Assembly (NCBI GenBank): GCA_030039195.1
Contig: JASHQK010000615.1
Span: 1-40,537, forward strand
Source of the DNA: Candidatus Sulfotelmatobacter sp.
GTDB lineage: Bacteria > Acidobacteriota > Terriglobia > Terriglobales > Acidobacteriaceae
Direction: 5' to 3'
Length of the DNA stretch: 40,537 bases
The translations under genes were made by a program, and so were the position numbers. Position 1 is the stretch's first letter. Each line of letters begins with the position of its first letter. The notes beneath the pieces are model-generated. The model saw nothing but the letters and a program-made list of their open reading frames with translations. It had not been told where the DNA came from and did no database searches. Shown piece after piece: positions 10,600 through 20,124 of this stretch.

Positions 10600-10917
10600 T
10601 CAGTGACGCGAATCACAGGGGATCAAACGATATTGAATTTCGCCATTGGCCAAGTTCACGCCAGCTTCTCCCAGCTCTTCAGCCAGACGCTCTCCAGGGT
10701 CAATTGCAAGAATTGGCACAACCCCCGTCACTGCGCTTTGGCCGGCGCACTGGTTTGCAGTTTGCCGTTTGACGGTGTTGAAGGAAGCTTCTTCCGCCAA
10801 CATCAGGATGAGCTTGGCGCGAAAGACGTAGCCCGCTGGCAAGGAACGCGATTGCGCATTGCTATTGAGTTCAGAACGCTGATCGCGGGTAAGGGACACT
10901 TCGCTGCTGGTCGCCAT
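10600..10917 (-). pseudogene. Remnant of an IS630-type transposase N-terminus (helix-turn-helix region), frameshifted
   Basis: LTRDQRSELNSNAQSRSLPAGYVFRAKLILMLAEEASFNTVKR matches the IS630-type N-terminal pattern; just downstream another frame reads KLQTSAPAKAQ*, as expected from a frameshift. Confidence 0.6.
10602..10617. promoter_or_regulatory. Candidate CRP/FNR-type palindrome upstream of the ammonia-lyase
   Basis: AGTGA-CGCGAA-TCACA (reverse strand TGTGA-TTCGCG-TCACT). Confidence 0.4.
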
Positions 10918-10937
10918 ACCCGCTTAGAAGCATAACA

Positions 10938-10986
10938 ACTAGTCCCTTTGCGACAGTCGACTAGTAATGGTCACTTCGCGACAGTC
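10938..10986. repeat. Short imperfect tandem duplication containing a 7-bp inverted repeat
   Basis: ACTAGTC (10938-10944) / GACTAGT (10959-10965); GCGACAGTC at 10950-10958 and again at 10978-10986. Confidence 0.5.
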
Positions 10987-11010
10987 CTCTCGTTATGTCA
11001 ACGTCAGCTC

Positions 11011-14000
11011 TCAAAAATCGAAGCGCACCGCAAGTTGGCCGGTGCGGTTTCCACCAAGTCCTTGCGGCAATGTGGCAGTCAACACTCCGAAGGTGCTGGA
11101 GTTGCTGATGTTTAATGCCGGAGGCGCGAAGTTCGTATGATTCAGCGCGTTGGTGAATGTGGCCTCGAACCGCAAGTGATAGCGTTCCTGGAATGAGAAT
11201 TCCTTAGCGAGGCCCGCGTTCACATTAATCTCTCCTGGACCTTGCAATATTCCCAAGCCGCAACTCCCGAAACGTCCTGCGTCCTGAGGAGGAACGGCAA
11301 AACCACTGAGAGCGTAATAAGCCTGCGGCGACCGGTTCGTAGGGATTGGATTGCCCACACAATCTGGTCTCGCGACGGCGCCTCCCAGATATCGTTCATT
11401 GTTCAGGTCAGTGTTCGATTGATCCAGGGCTGGGTTCATGGTTGGCGTCAGCCACTGGCCGGTCTGTAGCAGCGTCACGGTGCTGAAGTTCCAATCTCCA
11501 AGAATCCCGTTGAGAAGCTTGCCGCCACCGCTCCAGGGACGGCCGTGCCCGTAGGGCAATTGATAGCTGCCCCTCACGAGAAAGCGTTGGCGGGGCGTTC
11601 CCACTACGTTGCCCCGGTCGTATCGCAGATTGAAGCGATTGGCGATTTCGACAGCATAAGGCTCTTCGCCAGCAAATGCTGTCGGTGCGTCGGTGCCTTG
11701 GGCGTTGCTGATATTTTTGGCCAAGGTATAGCTGCCCAAGAAAGACAGGCCGTGAGAATTCCTATGCTGGACTTCGGCGGTACCCGCTTGATAATTTGCG
11801 TTTCCGATGCTTTGCGCATACATCAACATGCCGAATTGCTGATAGGGAGAGCGCGGGTCTGCCCAGCCGTTGGCGGGCACGTAAGGAGTAGTGCTGGCTG
11901 GAATTTGGTTTAAATCCACTGTGATCGGCATGTGCCAGGTAGCTTGGCCGACATAGCTGAGACGGACCGCCGTATCCTGCGTGACCTGGCGTTCCAGGGT
12001 GAGGTTCCATTGCGCTGACGTTGGATCCTTGAAGTACGGATCGTTTCCTTCCTCAAATGAGCCTCCGCCTAACTGGACCAGGCCTGGAATAGACGTTTGC
12101 GGAAATTGAAACGCTGGCACGCCATTCTTGACAGAATTCGGGAAGCTAAGCAGATCTGACAGGCCGACGCCCGCGTTGTTGAACGACATGGGACCGAGAG
12201 TGGTGGCCGTGAACAAGCCAACCCCGGCGCGAATCACGGTTCTGTCATTGTCGAACGGCCGGTATGCAACACTCACCCGCGGGTCGAAATCATGCATCGG
12301 CGTGTTTCTAAGACCCTGCGGCAGACCGGCCTTGCTGGCCGACTCCACGTTCGTGCAGGTTAGCGCGGTGTTCCGGTTGGGAAGAGAGCAACCGTTGAAC
12401 GATTCAAGAACTCCGGTGTAAACGGTGGTGAGGAGAGGACTATTTGCGACCGTGGTCGAGAATTTGTCGGGAACGACAATGCTGTTGAGGTAAGGGTCAA
12501 AGCTGGCCAGGTCGCCGGTAGTTTCGATAAACGCGGGGAGCCGTTCCCAGCGCAATCCAAAGTTCAGCGTTAAATGATGATTCACCTGCCATTCGTCTTG
12601 GCCGTAGACGCCCCAGTGCCAGGAGTATGCGTTAATTTGCGGGCTGGTGACTGCGAAGAACGACTGGGGCAGGCCAAGAAGAAAGTCGCCGAAAGAATAG
12701 TTGGTGATCGAGCCGTTGAAGTTGAAGTCACCGTAGTCGTCGGACGGGGCATAAAACATAGGAGCGCTGTAGAATTGCCGGCGCGCATCCAATCCAAATC
12801 GCAGCGAATGCTTGTGAATGACGCGCGTGAGATTGTCGGTGAATTGGATGTTTGATGAGATCGTAGTCCCCACGCGGCCCTGGCCGATGTTGGTGATGGT
12901 CCCGTCGCTGAACGAGAAGGTTGGAAACGCTTCTCCCGTCGGATGCGCGCTGAGATTGATCCCGTTATTCAAGATCAGACCGAGTTGATTGATCGCGCTG
13001 GCTCCTTGCATCGGGAACGTTTCGTTCTCCGTAAAGTGCGTCAGCCCGAAACGAAATTCATTGAGCAGCGTTGGACTGAACACATAGTTGTAGGAGGCTG
13101 TCAGGCTTCGGTTTTGCTCGTGCGCTTCATCATTCGGCAGGAATGCGTTTGCGGGTGAAATGACCGTATCGTTGTCCGACTGACTGAGGTTGACGTTTTT
13201 CCAACTGTATCGCACATAGACCTGCTGCTTAGGAGTCAGGGACTGGTCGACCCGAACATCCCAGCCGTTTGAGTTCGACGGAATGGGCATCAGCGTTTGA
13301 TAGTTGTAGGCTGGGTTGACGATTCCTAGATTTGCATTGGGCTCGGGATAGTAGTTGTTCAGCAGTGTCATCGCGACGGGATTGATGCAATCCGTTGAAT
13401 TGGCACACGGGTTTCCTGTGCCGCCGGGGATCGTATTGTTCGGGTATGGATTCCCCGTGAATGGGTCCGTGAGCACACCGGGAGATCCTGGGATGTTCAC
13501 GAGATCGGTCAGATTGCCTTGTCTTTCGGCCTGCGTGGGAACAAGAAGCAGCATGGGAGCGGAAGTAGTTTTCCGGTTTCCCTCGTAATCTGTGAAAAAG
13601 TAGGTCTTCCTGCTCCTGCCATTCCACAACCCTGGAATAATAACCGGTCCACCGAGGCTTCCCCCGAATGTGTTGAAGTTTTTGGGCGCCTTAGTCGTAA
13701 ACCCGTAGATTGTAGAGTCCAGCGCATCGTTCTGAAAATATTCATAGGCACTGCCGTGCCAGGTCTCTGTGCCGCTCTTGGTGGTAAACGTCACGTCGCC
13801 AATCTGCGCGAATTCGGCGTTGTTGTTGAAGGCGGTCACCTTGGTTTCCGAGATTCCTTCCGAGGAGGGATAGGCATCGTGCAGCGCGCCGTTGGCTCGC
13901 ACGTTCGCAGTAGAGATTCCGTCCACGGAAAAACCGGTCTGGGCTGCGGTGGCGCCTCCAATGGAGATATTGCCTTGACTGTCGGTAACCACCGTGGGCG

Positions 14001-14616
14001 ACACCGCAAGAGTCGCCAAGGGGCTGCTGGAGACAGCTCTGGAATTCATCGGGAGTTCGGTAATGTCTTGATTCAGGACGGTGTCGCCGATGGTGGCGTT
14101 CTCGGTATTCACTTGTGAGGCGCCCGCGCTGACTTCGATCGTCGTTGTCGCAGTCACAACCGACAGCACGAATGGGATGCGCAATTCCTGGCGGGCATCC
14201 AGCGCAACAGAAGCCACTGCTGCATCTTTTAATCCATCGTGGTGCACCCTGAGCTTATAGTGCCCCGCTTTGAGATTCTCCAAAATGAATTCACCAGAAC
14301 TGGTTGAGGTGGTCTTGCGCTCTACGTTGTCATCCAGCGATTGCGCGCTGATCACGGCGTCGGTAACCACGGCGCCCGTAACATCGGTCACAGTGCCCAG
14401 AATAGTGCCGAATGTTGACTGAGCGTTCGCGCTGCACATGCTGCCACAAAGAACAAGCAGGAGCGTTGCCACCTTCACTGTCGCGTTCCGGGCGGCTGTA
14501 CTGCCGATTCTCGACACTCGGCGTTCCGCCCTGCTGTACATGGCGACTCTATCGAGTCGCCGAACAGTCGAGCTAATGAATGAAGTACAGCGAGATGCCA
14601 TTTCGGATTGCATCAT
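11011..14616 (-). CDS. TonB-dependent receptor, Oar-like, with N-terminal carboxypeptidase-regulatory-like domain
   Basis: TFGTILGTVTDVTGAVVTDAVISAQSLDDN, plug-domain TELPMNSRAVSS, GGSLGGPVIIPGLWNGRSRKTYFFTDYEG, C-terminal LAVRFDF; ATG at 14616 with upstream AGAGGAG. Confidence 0.9.
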   Translation of the reverse strand: MMQSEMASRCTSFISSTVRRLDRVAMYSRAERRVSRIGSTAARNATVKVATLLLVLCGSMCSANAQSTFGTILGTVTDVTGAVVTDAVISAQSLDDNVERKTTSTSSGEFILENLKAGHYKLRVHHDGLKDAAVASVALDARQELRIPFVLSVVTATTTIEVSAGASQVNTENATIGDTVLNQDITELPMNSRAVSSSPLATLAVSPTVVTDSQGNISIGGATAAQTGFSVDGISTANVRANGALHDAYPSSEGISETKVTAFNNNAEFAQIGDVTFTTKSGTETWHGSAYEYFQNDALDSTIYGFTTKAPKNFNTFGGSLGGPVIIPGLWNGRSRKTYFFTDYEGNRKTTSAPMLLLVPTQAERQGNLTDLVNIPGSPGVLTDPFTGNPYPNNTIPGGTGNPCANSTDCINPVAMTLLNNYYPEPNANLGIVNPAYNYQTLMPIPSNSNGWDVRVDQSLTPKQQVYVRYSWKNVNLSQSDNDTVISPANAFLPNDEAHEQNRSLTASYNYVFSPTLLNEFRFGLTHFTENETFPMQGASAINQLGLILNNGINLSAHPTGEAFPTFSFSDGTITNIGQGRVGTTISSNIQFTDNLTRVIHKHSLRFGLDARRQFYSAPMFYAPSDDYGDFNFNGSITNYSFGDFLLGLPQSFFAVTSPQINAYSWHWGVYGQDEWQVNHHLTLNFGLRWERLPAFIETTGDLASFDPYLNSIVVPDKFSTTVANSPLLTTVYTGVLESFNGCSLPNRNTALTCTNVESASKAGLPQGLRNTPMHDFDPRVSVAYRPFDNDRTVIRAGVGLFTATTLGPMSFNNAGVGLSDLLSFPNSVKNGVPAFQFPQTSIPGLVQLGGGSFEEGNDPYFKDPTSAQWNLTLERQVTQDTAVRLSYVGQATWHMPITVDLNQIPASTTPYVPANGWADPRSPYQQFGMLMYAQSIGNANYQAGTAEVQHRNSHGLSFLGSYTLAKNISNAQGTDAPTAFAGEEPYAVEIANRFNLRYDRGNVVGTPRQRFLVRGSYQLPYGHGRPWSGGGKLLNGILGDWNFSTVTLLQTGQWLTPTMNPALDQSNTDLNNERYLGGAVARPDCVGNPIPTNRSPQAYYALSGFAVPPQDAGRFGSCGLGILQGPGEINVNAGLAKEFSFQERYHLRFEATFTNALNHTNFAPPALNISNSSTFGVLTATLPQGLGGNRTGQLAVRFDF

Positions 14617-14818
14617 GGTGTCAGACTCCTCTGATAAAGCTCTTGGTCGAATCACGATGCGGCAGACTAGCAATCGCGGCGTGAGGAAGTCGTGAGGAAC
14701 TAATAAATTGTGCGTAAATGAGCCCTCAAAGTTTTTGTCGTCGCAATCGAAACTTCGAATAGCCGCGAAGGGCGGGGTCTCGCGGCGGCTGTCGCTGATG
14801 GTAAGAGGGTTCAATTAA

Positions 14819-14900
14819 GACGGAGCGCGACCGGAAAACAAACGCAGCCGTCAGAAGGATGCTCGGCTGGTCGTCGGTTGGGATCGTCGCGCCGTCTTTT
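14819..14900 (-). other. Structured intergenic element (long-range stem plus internal hairpin); possible terminator or 5' leader structure
   Basis: GACGGAGCGCGAC (14819-14831) pairs with GTCGCGCCGTC (14886-14896, 2-nt bulge); internal CAGCCG (14845-14850)/CGGCTG (14864-14869). Confidence 0.4.
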
Positions 14901-15595
14901 CAATTCCGCAGGTCTGACGTTTTCGCATCTTTGAAACGGTAACCGAAATGCGAATCCGTAAGTAAGTACTCGGGCCTGGCAGGCACGTCCTCTAACTTCT
15001 TACGCAACTGACGCATAAACGTGCGCAGATATTCGGACTCCTCGCCATACTCGCTTCCCCATACCGAGGTCAACAGATCTTTGTGCGCCAGAGGTCTGCC
15101 AGCGTGTAACATCAAGCACTGCAAAAGATCGAACTCCTTCGGGGTCAAGTGGACAACGATGCCGGACTTTCGCACAAGTCGACGGTCGATATCCAGTTCG
15201 ATGTCACCTATAGTGATCACGCCGTCCTCCTGCGAACGGCGCACCGCAGCTCGAATGCGGGCGATCAATTCTCCAACGTGGAACGGCTTCGTGACGTAGT
15301 CGTCCGCCCCTGCATCGAACGCCTCAATCTTGTCCTCGGCGCAGTCGCGGACCGTGAGCATCAAAATGGGAAGACGGGGAGACAATCTGCGCAGAGCCCG
15401 GCATGCGTCGATTCCACCGACCCCAGGCATATTGATATCAAGGAGCACTGCATCATATCGCTGCCTGCGAAGTAAGGACAAAGCCCTGTCCGCTCCCGAA
15501 GCTTCCTCAACATGGAAACCCAGGGGAGTCAGGCTCACTTGAAGTGCTCGCCGAATCGCAGGCTCATCGTCGACCACAAGGATTTTAGTTTGCAA
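14900..15595 (-). CDS. OmpR/KdpE-like DNA-binding response regulator (probable TTG start at 15595)
   Basis: KILVVDDEPAIRRAL, LLDINMPGVGG, GADDYVTKPF, winged-helix C-terminus YLRTFMRQLRKKLED; overlaps the kinase 3' end by 11 nt; upstream AAAGGAGGG. Confidence 0.85.
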   Translation of the reverse strand: MQTKILVVDDEPAIRRALQVSLTPLGFHVEEASGADRALSLLRRQRYDAVLLDINMPGVGGIDACRALRRLSPRLPILMLTVRDCAEDKIEAFDAGADDYVTKPFHVGELIARIRAAVRRSQEDGVITIGDIELDIDRRLVRKSGIVVHLTPKEFDLLQCLMLHAGRPLAHKDLLTSVWGSEYGEESEYLRTFMRQLRKKLEDVPARPEYLLTDSHFGYRFKDAKTSDLRN

Positions 15596-17066
15596 CGGAC
15601 TCGTGTTCCCTCCTTTCAAGCATGGGAAGAGACAGAAAGAACGTAGTACCAGTTTCCCGTTCACTACTCACCCAAACTTCACCGTGATGCGCGGCGATGG
15701 TTTTCCTTGCGATCGCCAGGCCGATCCCGCTACCGGGCGCTCGGTGCTTGGTGGTGGGACTGCGATAGAACCGCTCAAAAATCAGCTCGATCTCTTCGGG
15801 GGCTATGAATGAGCCGTCATTGTGAACAGCGACCACGACATGATTGTTCTGCTTCTCCGCGGAGAGTCCTATCGGAGAATCGGGTTTGGAATATTTCGCA
15901 GCGTTGAGGAGAAGTTCTGTGATCGTGATGGCGAGTAACTGTCGATCAGCGGGAACCTCTAGATTCCGGTCCCTCACACACACTTGAACTGGGTGGCCGT
16001 AAAGTTGGTCGGAGGACTCGTCCAGAATTTCATCGATCAACTGTGGAAGCAAGATATGCTCCAACCGTAGTTGCACGTTTGTCGAGTCGATCTTCGCCAT
16101 CTGAAGGAACCCGTTCGTCATCGTATCGAGTTGGATTGATTGCTCGTGTATCAGCTCCACAAGTTCCGTTTGCGCTGGGCTGAGATGTTTCATCTCTAGA
16201 AGACCCGAAGCGCCGGCACGAATAACTGTTAAAGGAGTCTTGAAGGCATGTGCCAGGCCATCGAGAATGGTTTTCCTCAGCTGTTCGCCGTAACGAATCG
16301 CCTCTGCATGGCTTTCCTTTTCGAACGAGCGAGATCGCTCCAGTGCGGTGGCCACGAGTGACGTGATGGCGTCCACCATAATCGGAGTCAGATTTCCCCC
16401 GCATAGCACGATTGCACCGATTGGGCTGGATCCGCTGCGAAGAACACGTAGCCACTTCTGTGAGTCCTGATCGTCATGGCTTGTATTAGACAGGTATATA
16501 TCGCGCACAAGTTTCTGGTTTTCCTTGTGGCGCAGTCCCTCGGCATCCGATCGCACGAAGGTAGAATCGAAAATGGCGGCGGACTCCAGTTCGATATGCC
16601 GAATGATCAGCTCCACAATCTGTGGTCCCGGAGGCTGATGGCGATTGAGCAGCAGAATGCTGCGACTGAGTTCGTAGAGTCTCTCCGCGTTCTGACGGTG
16701 AATGACTGCCTCCCGCATATGATCCTGCACTCGAATGGAAAGTCGGCTAACTACTAACGCAGTGAATTCAAAAGATGCGAGTGCAATCCAGTTCTGCGGA
16801 TCAGCGATTTGAAAGCTCAGGATTGGCGAGACAAAGAAATAATCCAAGCATATTGCTGCCACGACGGAGGCGCCGGTGGCCGGCCAGAACCCCAACCTCA
16901 GGGCTGTTAGGACAACGACCAGCAGACTGATGGAGCTGGCAGCCGAAAAATTAAGGTGCAAGCGGAACGCGCAATAGTTCAGGAGCAACGCTAGCGTAGC
17001 TCCAGCCAACAGCGGCAACGCTGATCGCAGCGCCTCTCTCTTGTTTCTGGAGTTCGCAGCGGACAT
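15585..17066 (-). CDS. Sensor histidine kinase with KdpD-like DUF4118 membrane domain
   Basis: Four TM segments; H-box GLAHAFKTPLTVIRAG; ATP-binding GSGIGLAIARK; partner of the response regulator. Confidence 0.85.
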   Translation of the reverse strand: MSAANSRNKREALRSALPLLAGATLALLLNYCAFRLHLNFSAASSISLLVVVLTALRLGFWPATGASVVAAICLDYFFVSPILSFQIADPQNWIALASFEFTALVVSRLSIRVQDHMREAVIHRQNAERLYELSRSILLLNRHQPPGPQIVELIIRHIELESAAIFDSTFVRSDAEGLRHKENQKLVRDIYLSNTSHDDQDSQKWLRVLRSGSSPIGAIVLCGGNLTPIMVDAITSLVATALERSRSFEKESHAEAIRYGEQLRKTILDGLAHAFKTPLTVIRAGASGLLEMKHLSPAQTELVELIHEQSIQLDTMTNGFLQMAKIDSTNVQLRLEHILLPQLIDEILDESSDQLYGHPVQVCVRDRNLEVPADRQLLAITITELLLNAAKYSKPDSPIGLSAEKQNNHVVVAVHNDGSFIAPEEIELIFERFYRSPTTKHRAPGSGIGLAIARKTIAAHHGEVWVSSERETGTTFFLSLPMLERREHESVAN

Positions 17067-17436
17067 TGGTATCTGTACTTCGGCGCAGGGAGGCGCCGCC
17101 CACTCAGGAGATGGTTTGGCGAGCTCAGCGAATAAGCCTGCGCCGCACACTAACTCCTTGTTCTCCCACGGCTACAAGGCTAAGCCGAATTCACGTAAGG
17201 AATCCGTAAAGAATGCGTGAACAATTTGCATCGCTGCCATCGATTTTCTGAATGATGGGTCCGCCGAAGCCGATCGGAGTGATCTGAATTCACAGCGACG
17301 CCTCGCGTGAAGAACCCGAACATCTGGGGATGTGACCCAGTGAGTGAGGGGTTCTGGGAATTACCACGGTGCCGGAAGCGTTTCATGAAGCTCGAACGCT
17401 TCAAGGACGCCAGAACGCTACCTACGGCTGTCCTCC

Positions 17437-17452
17437 TGTGACTCTCATCACG
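17437..17452. promoter_or_regulatory. Candidate CRP/FNR-type palindrome upstream of the cytochrome/FeS/NrfD operon
   Basis: TGTGA-CTCTCA-TCACG. Confidence 0.4.
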
Positions 17453-17458
17453 ACCTCC

Positions 17459-17474
17459 CGTGATTCGGCTCATC
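17459..17474. promoter_or_regulatory. Second, weaker CRP/FNR-like site, 22 bp centre to centre from the first
   Basis: CGTGA-TTCGGC-TCATC. Confidence 0.25.
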
Positions 17475-17559
17475 GCTCCTCAACCCAATCCACGGTATCT
17501 GAGATCACTGCGCAATTTCATGTCTGACGATTCCGCAGTCCGGCGCAGGGAAAACGACC

Positions 17560-18069
17560 GTGTTTAAGGACATCGAACACCTCGTCCGCCTCGCCGCTGT
17601 CATGTTGTTGGCGCTACTACTGTTCATCGTTTTTCGGGCTGCTGTTGTCCCCAAGAGCTTCGGTCAGTACGGACACTATCGCGGAGCTGCCATCGCCGAA
17701 ATTGCCTCCCGGCCTGTAGCCATTGCCGGCCGCGAAGTCTGCGAAGGCTGCCACACCGATGTGGCCGACCAGAAAAAACTCGGCAGCCACGTTGTTCTCT
17801 CCTGTGAAGCCTGCCACGGCGCCCAGGCCAAGCACGCGGACGATCCGGCCAATGTGACCCCTCCGAAACTCGACAGCGCAGTGGTCTGCGCCCGTTGCCA
17901 CGAAGCCAATAGCGCCAAGCCGAAAGCCTTCCCCCAAGTCGTAACGGCAGATCACTCCGGCGGCATCGCCTGCGACACGTGCCATCAGCCCCATAAACCC
18001 AATATCGAGGACACGCCAGCGCAATCAGCTAAGACCACTACTGGCAAGAGGACGGGGGCCAAGCCCTAA
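17560..18069 (+). CDS. Membrane-anchored tetraheme c-type cytochrome
   Basis: N-terminal TM plus four CxxCH motifs: CEGCH, CEACH, CARCH, CDTCH. Confidence 0.88.
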   Translation: MFKDIEHLVRLAAVMLLALLLFIVFRAAVVPKSFGQYGHYRGAAIAEIASRPVAIAGREVCEGCHTDVADQKKLGSHVVLSCEACHGAQAKHADDPANVTPPKLDSAVVCARCHEANSAKPKAFPQVVTADHSGGIACDTCHQPHKPNIEDTPAQSAKTTTGKRTGAKP

Positions 18070-18800
18070 TGGAGATCACGCGCCGCCACCTCCTCCTTTT
18101 GCTGCCCGCTGCCGCCGTGGCCTGGAAATACGTCGAGGCTGGCACGCCCGAAGCCGCGCCCAACTACAAGCTCACCGATCACTGGTGGTGCATGCTGATT
18201 GACATTCCCAAGTGCATCGGCTGTGGCAGCTGCGTCCGCGCCTGTGCAGAAGAAAACGATGTTCCCAACGGCTACTTCCGCACCTGGATCGAGCGCTATC
18301 ACGTCGCCGACTGGAAAAATGAACGCCCCGAAGTCTCGTCCCCCGATGGCGGCAAGGAAGGCTTCCCGGCTGGCGAAGTCGGCGACGGTAAGAACTTCTT
18401 CGTCCCCAAACTCTGCAACCACTGCGCCGACTCCCCCTGCACACAGGTCTGCCCCGTGGGCGCAACGTTCATGACGCCCGACGGCGTTGTCCTCGTCGAC
18501 AAGACCTACTGCCTCGGCTGCCGCTACTGTGTGCAGGCCTGTCCCTACGGATGCCGCTTCATCAATCCCAAGACTAATACCGCGGACAAATGCACGCTCT
18601 GTTATCACCGCATTACCAAAGGCTTGACCACGGCCTGCTGCGAAGTCTGCCCCACCGGCGCTCGTCAGCTCGCCGACCTGAAGAATCCAAAAGATCCGAT
18701 TCACGAGTTCCTGCGGACCCATGCCGTGCAGGTTCTGAAACCGCACATGGCAACCGGAGCAAAGGTTTATTACAACGGCATCGACGGATCAGTGAGGTGA
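18069..18800 (+). CDS. Tat-type 4x[4Fe-4S] ferredoxin-like electron transfer subunit (NrfC/DmsB/PsrB family)
   Basis: TRRHLLLLLPAAAVAW signal; CIGCGSCVRAC, CNHCADSPCTQVCP, CLGCRYCVQACP, CTLC...CCEVCP; TAATG overlap with upstream gene. Confidence 0.9.
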   Translation: MEITRRHLLLLLPAAAVAWKYVEAGTPEAAPNYKLTDHWWCMLIDIPKCIGCGSCVRACAEENDVPNGYFRTWIERYHVADWKNERPEVSSPDGGKEGFPAGEVGDGKNFFVPKLCNHCADSPCTQVCPVGATFMTPDGVVLVDKTYCLGCRYCVQACPYGCRFINPKTNTADKCTLCYHRITKGLTTACCEVCPTGARQLADLKNPKDPIHEFLRTHAVQVLKPHMATGAKVYYNGIDGSVR

Positions 18801-18821
18801 CTCTGTTCGTTTTGAGAGGCA

Positions 18822-18875
18822 GCGGCTGAAGCCGCGCTTTAGAGCGCGATAACCCATGCGGCTTTAGCCTTGAGG
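18822..18875. repeat. REP-like palindromic intergenic element
   Basis: GCGGC-TGAA-GCCGC (18822-18835), GCGCT-TTAG-AGCGC (18834-18847), then GCGGCTTTAGCC. Confidence 0.5.
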
Positions 18876-18892
18876 GATGCTAAAGGAGGCTC

Positions 18893-20092
18893 GTGCAAAT
18901 CCCAGTCGAAGGCTTTATGTATCCAAACGAGGTCGAACTCCAGTGGAGCGTCCTGATCGTTCTCTATCCCTTCCTTACGGGACTGGTGGCGGGCGCATTC
19001 ATCCTGGCGTCTCTCGAGCGCGTATTCCGCGTCGACGCCGTCAAACCCACCTATCGCCTTGCTCTGCTTACCGCGCTCTCGTTCCTGCTGGTCGCTCCGC
19101 TGCCGCTGCAGCTTCACCTCGGCCACCCCGAACGTTCCTACGAAATGTACTTGACCCCGCACCGCTCGTCGGCGATGGCCATGTTCGGCTTCGTCTATCT
19201 CTGGTACCTGATGGCCGTTCTTCTGCTGGAAATCTGGCTCGACTATCGCCGCGACATTGTTCAGAGATCCAAAACTTCGACCGGCCTCGTGCGTCTCATT
19301 TATCGGATCCTTACTCTTGGCTCCGACAACATCAGCGAACGCTCACTGCAGATTGATGAACGCGTCGGCTACTTCATCACCTTGATCGGCATCCCGTCCG
19401 CTTTCCTTCTCCACGGATACGTGGGCTTCATCTTCGGATCGGTAAAGGCCAACCCCTGGTGGTCGTCGCCGCTGATGCCGATCGTTTTCATTTTCTCGGC
19501 GATGGTCTCGGGCATCGCCGCCGTAATGTTGCTCTACATGCTCTCCAGTCGCCTCCGCCGAAAATCGATCGACATTCGCTGTCTCGACAAAATTGCGCAG
19601 TATCTGCTCTACACCTTCGTCATCGATTTCAGCCTCGAGATGCTCGACCTCCTTCAGCGCATCTACGAGGCCGATGAATCCTTTCGCAGCCTCGATTTCA
19701 TGGTGCACACGCGCCTCTGGACCTCCCAGGTCATCATTCAGATCTTGCTCGGAACCGTCACGCCGATCGCACTGCTCGGCCTGACCCAGAGCCTCAGACT
19801 CACCGACACCGTTCGCAAACGGGTCTACGCCGTCGCCGGATGCCTTACCGTCGTCGGCATTTTCGCTATGCGCTGGAACGTCGTCATTGGCGGCCAGTTG
19901 TTCTCCAAAAGCTTTCTCGGCTACACCACATACAAAATGGGCTTTGCCACCCGCGAAGGATTGTTGACCGCAATCATACTTATGCTTCTTCCCTTTGCAA
20001 TTCTGTGGGTCCTGGTCAAACTTCTGCCGCCCTGGCTGGACGCGGATTCCTTTCCCGCTTCCAGTTCAGTTCCGGCGCACGGAACCAACTAG
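18893..20092 (+). CDS. NrfD/PsrC-family polytopic membrane quinol-interacting subunit
   Basis: About ten TM helices; start GTG after aaaggaggctc; FLTGLVAGAFILASLERVF, LGHPERSYEM; gene order cytochrome-FeS-NrfD. Confidence 0.85.
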   Translation: MQIPVEGFMYPNEVELQWSVLIVLYPFLTGLVAGAFILASLERVFRVDAVKPTYRLALLTALSFLLVAPLPLQLHLGHPERSYEMYLTPHRSSAMAMFGFVYLWYLMAVLLLEIWLDYRRDIVQRSKTSTGLVRLIYRILTLGSDNISERSLQIDERVGYFITLIGIPSAFLLHGYVGFIFGSVKANPWWSSPLMPIVFIFSAMVSGIAAVMLLYMLSSRLRRKSIDIRCLDKIAQYLLYTFVIDFSLEMLDLLQRIYEADESFRSLDFMVHTRLWTSQVIIQILLGTVTPIALLGLTQSLRLTDTVRKRVYAVAGCLTVVGIFAMRWNVVIGGQLFSKSFLGYTTYKMGFATREGLLTAIILMLLPFAILWVLVKLLPPWLDADSFPASSSVPAHGTN

Positions 20093-20124
20093 CCTCGCTC
20101 GTTGGGGCAGATGCGGAGTAGCCC

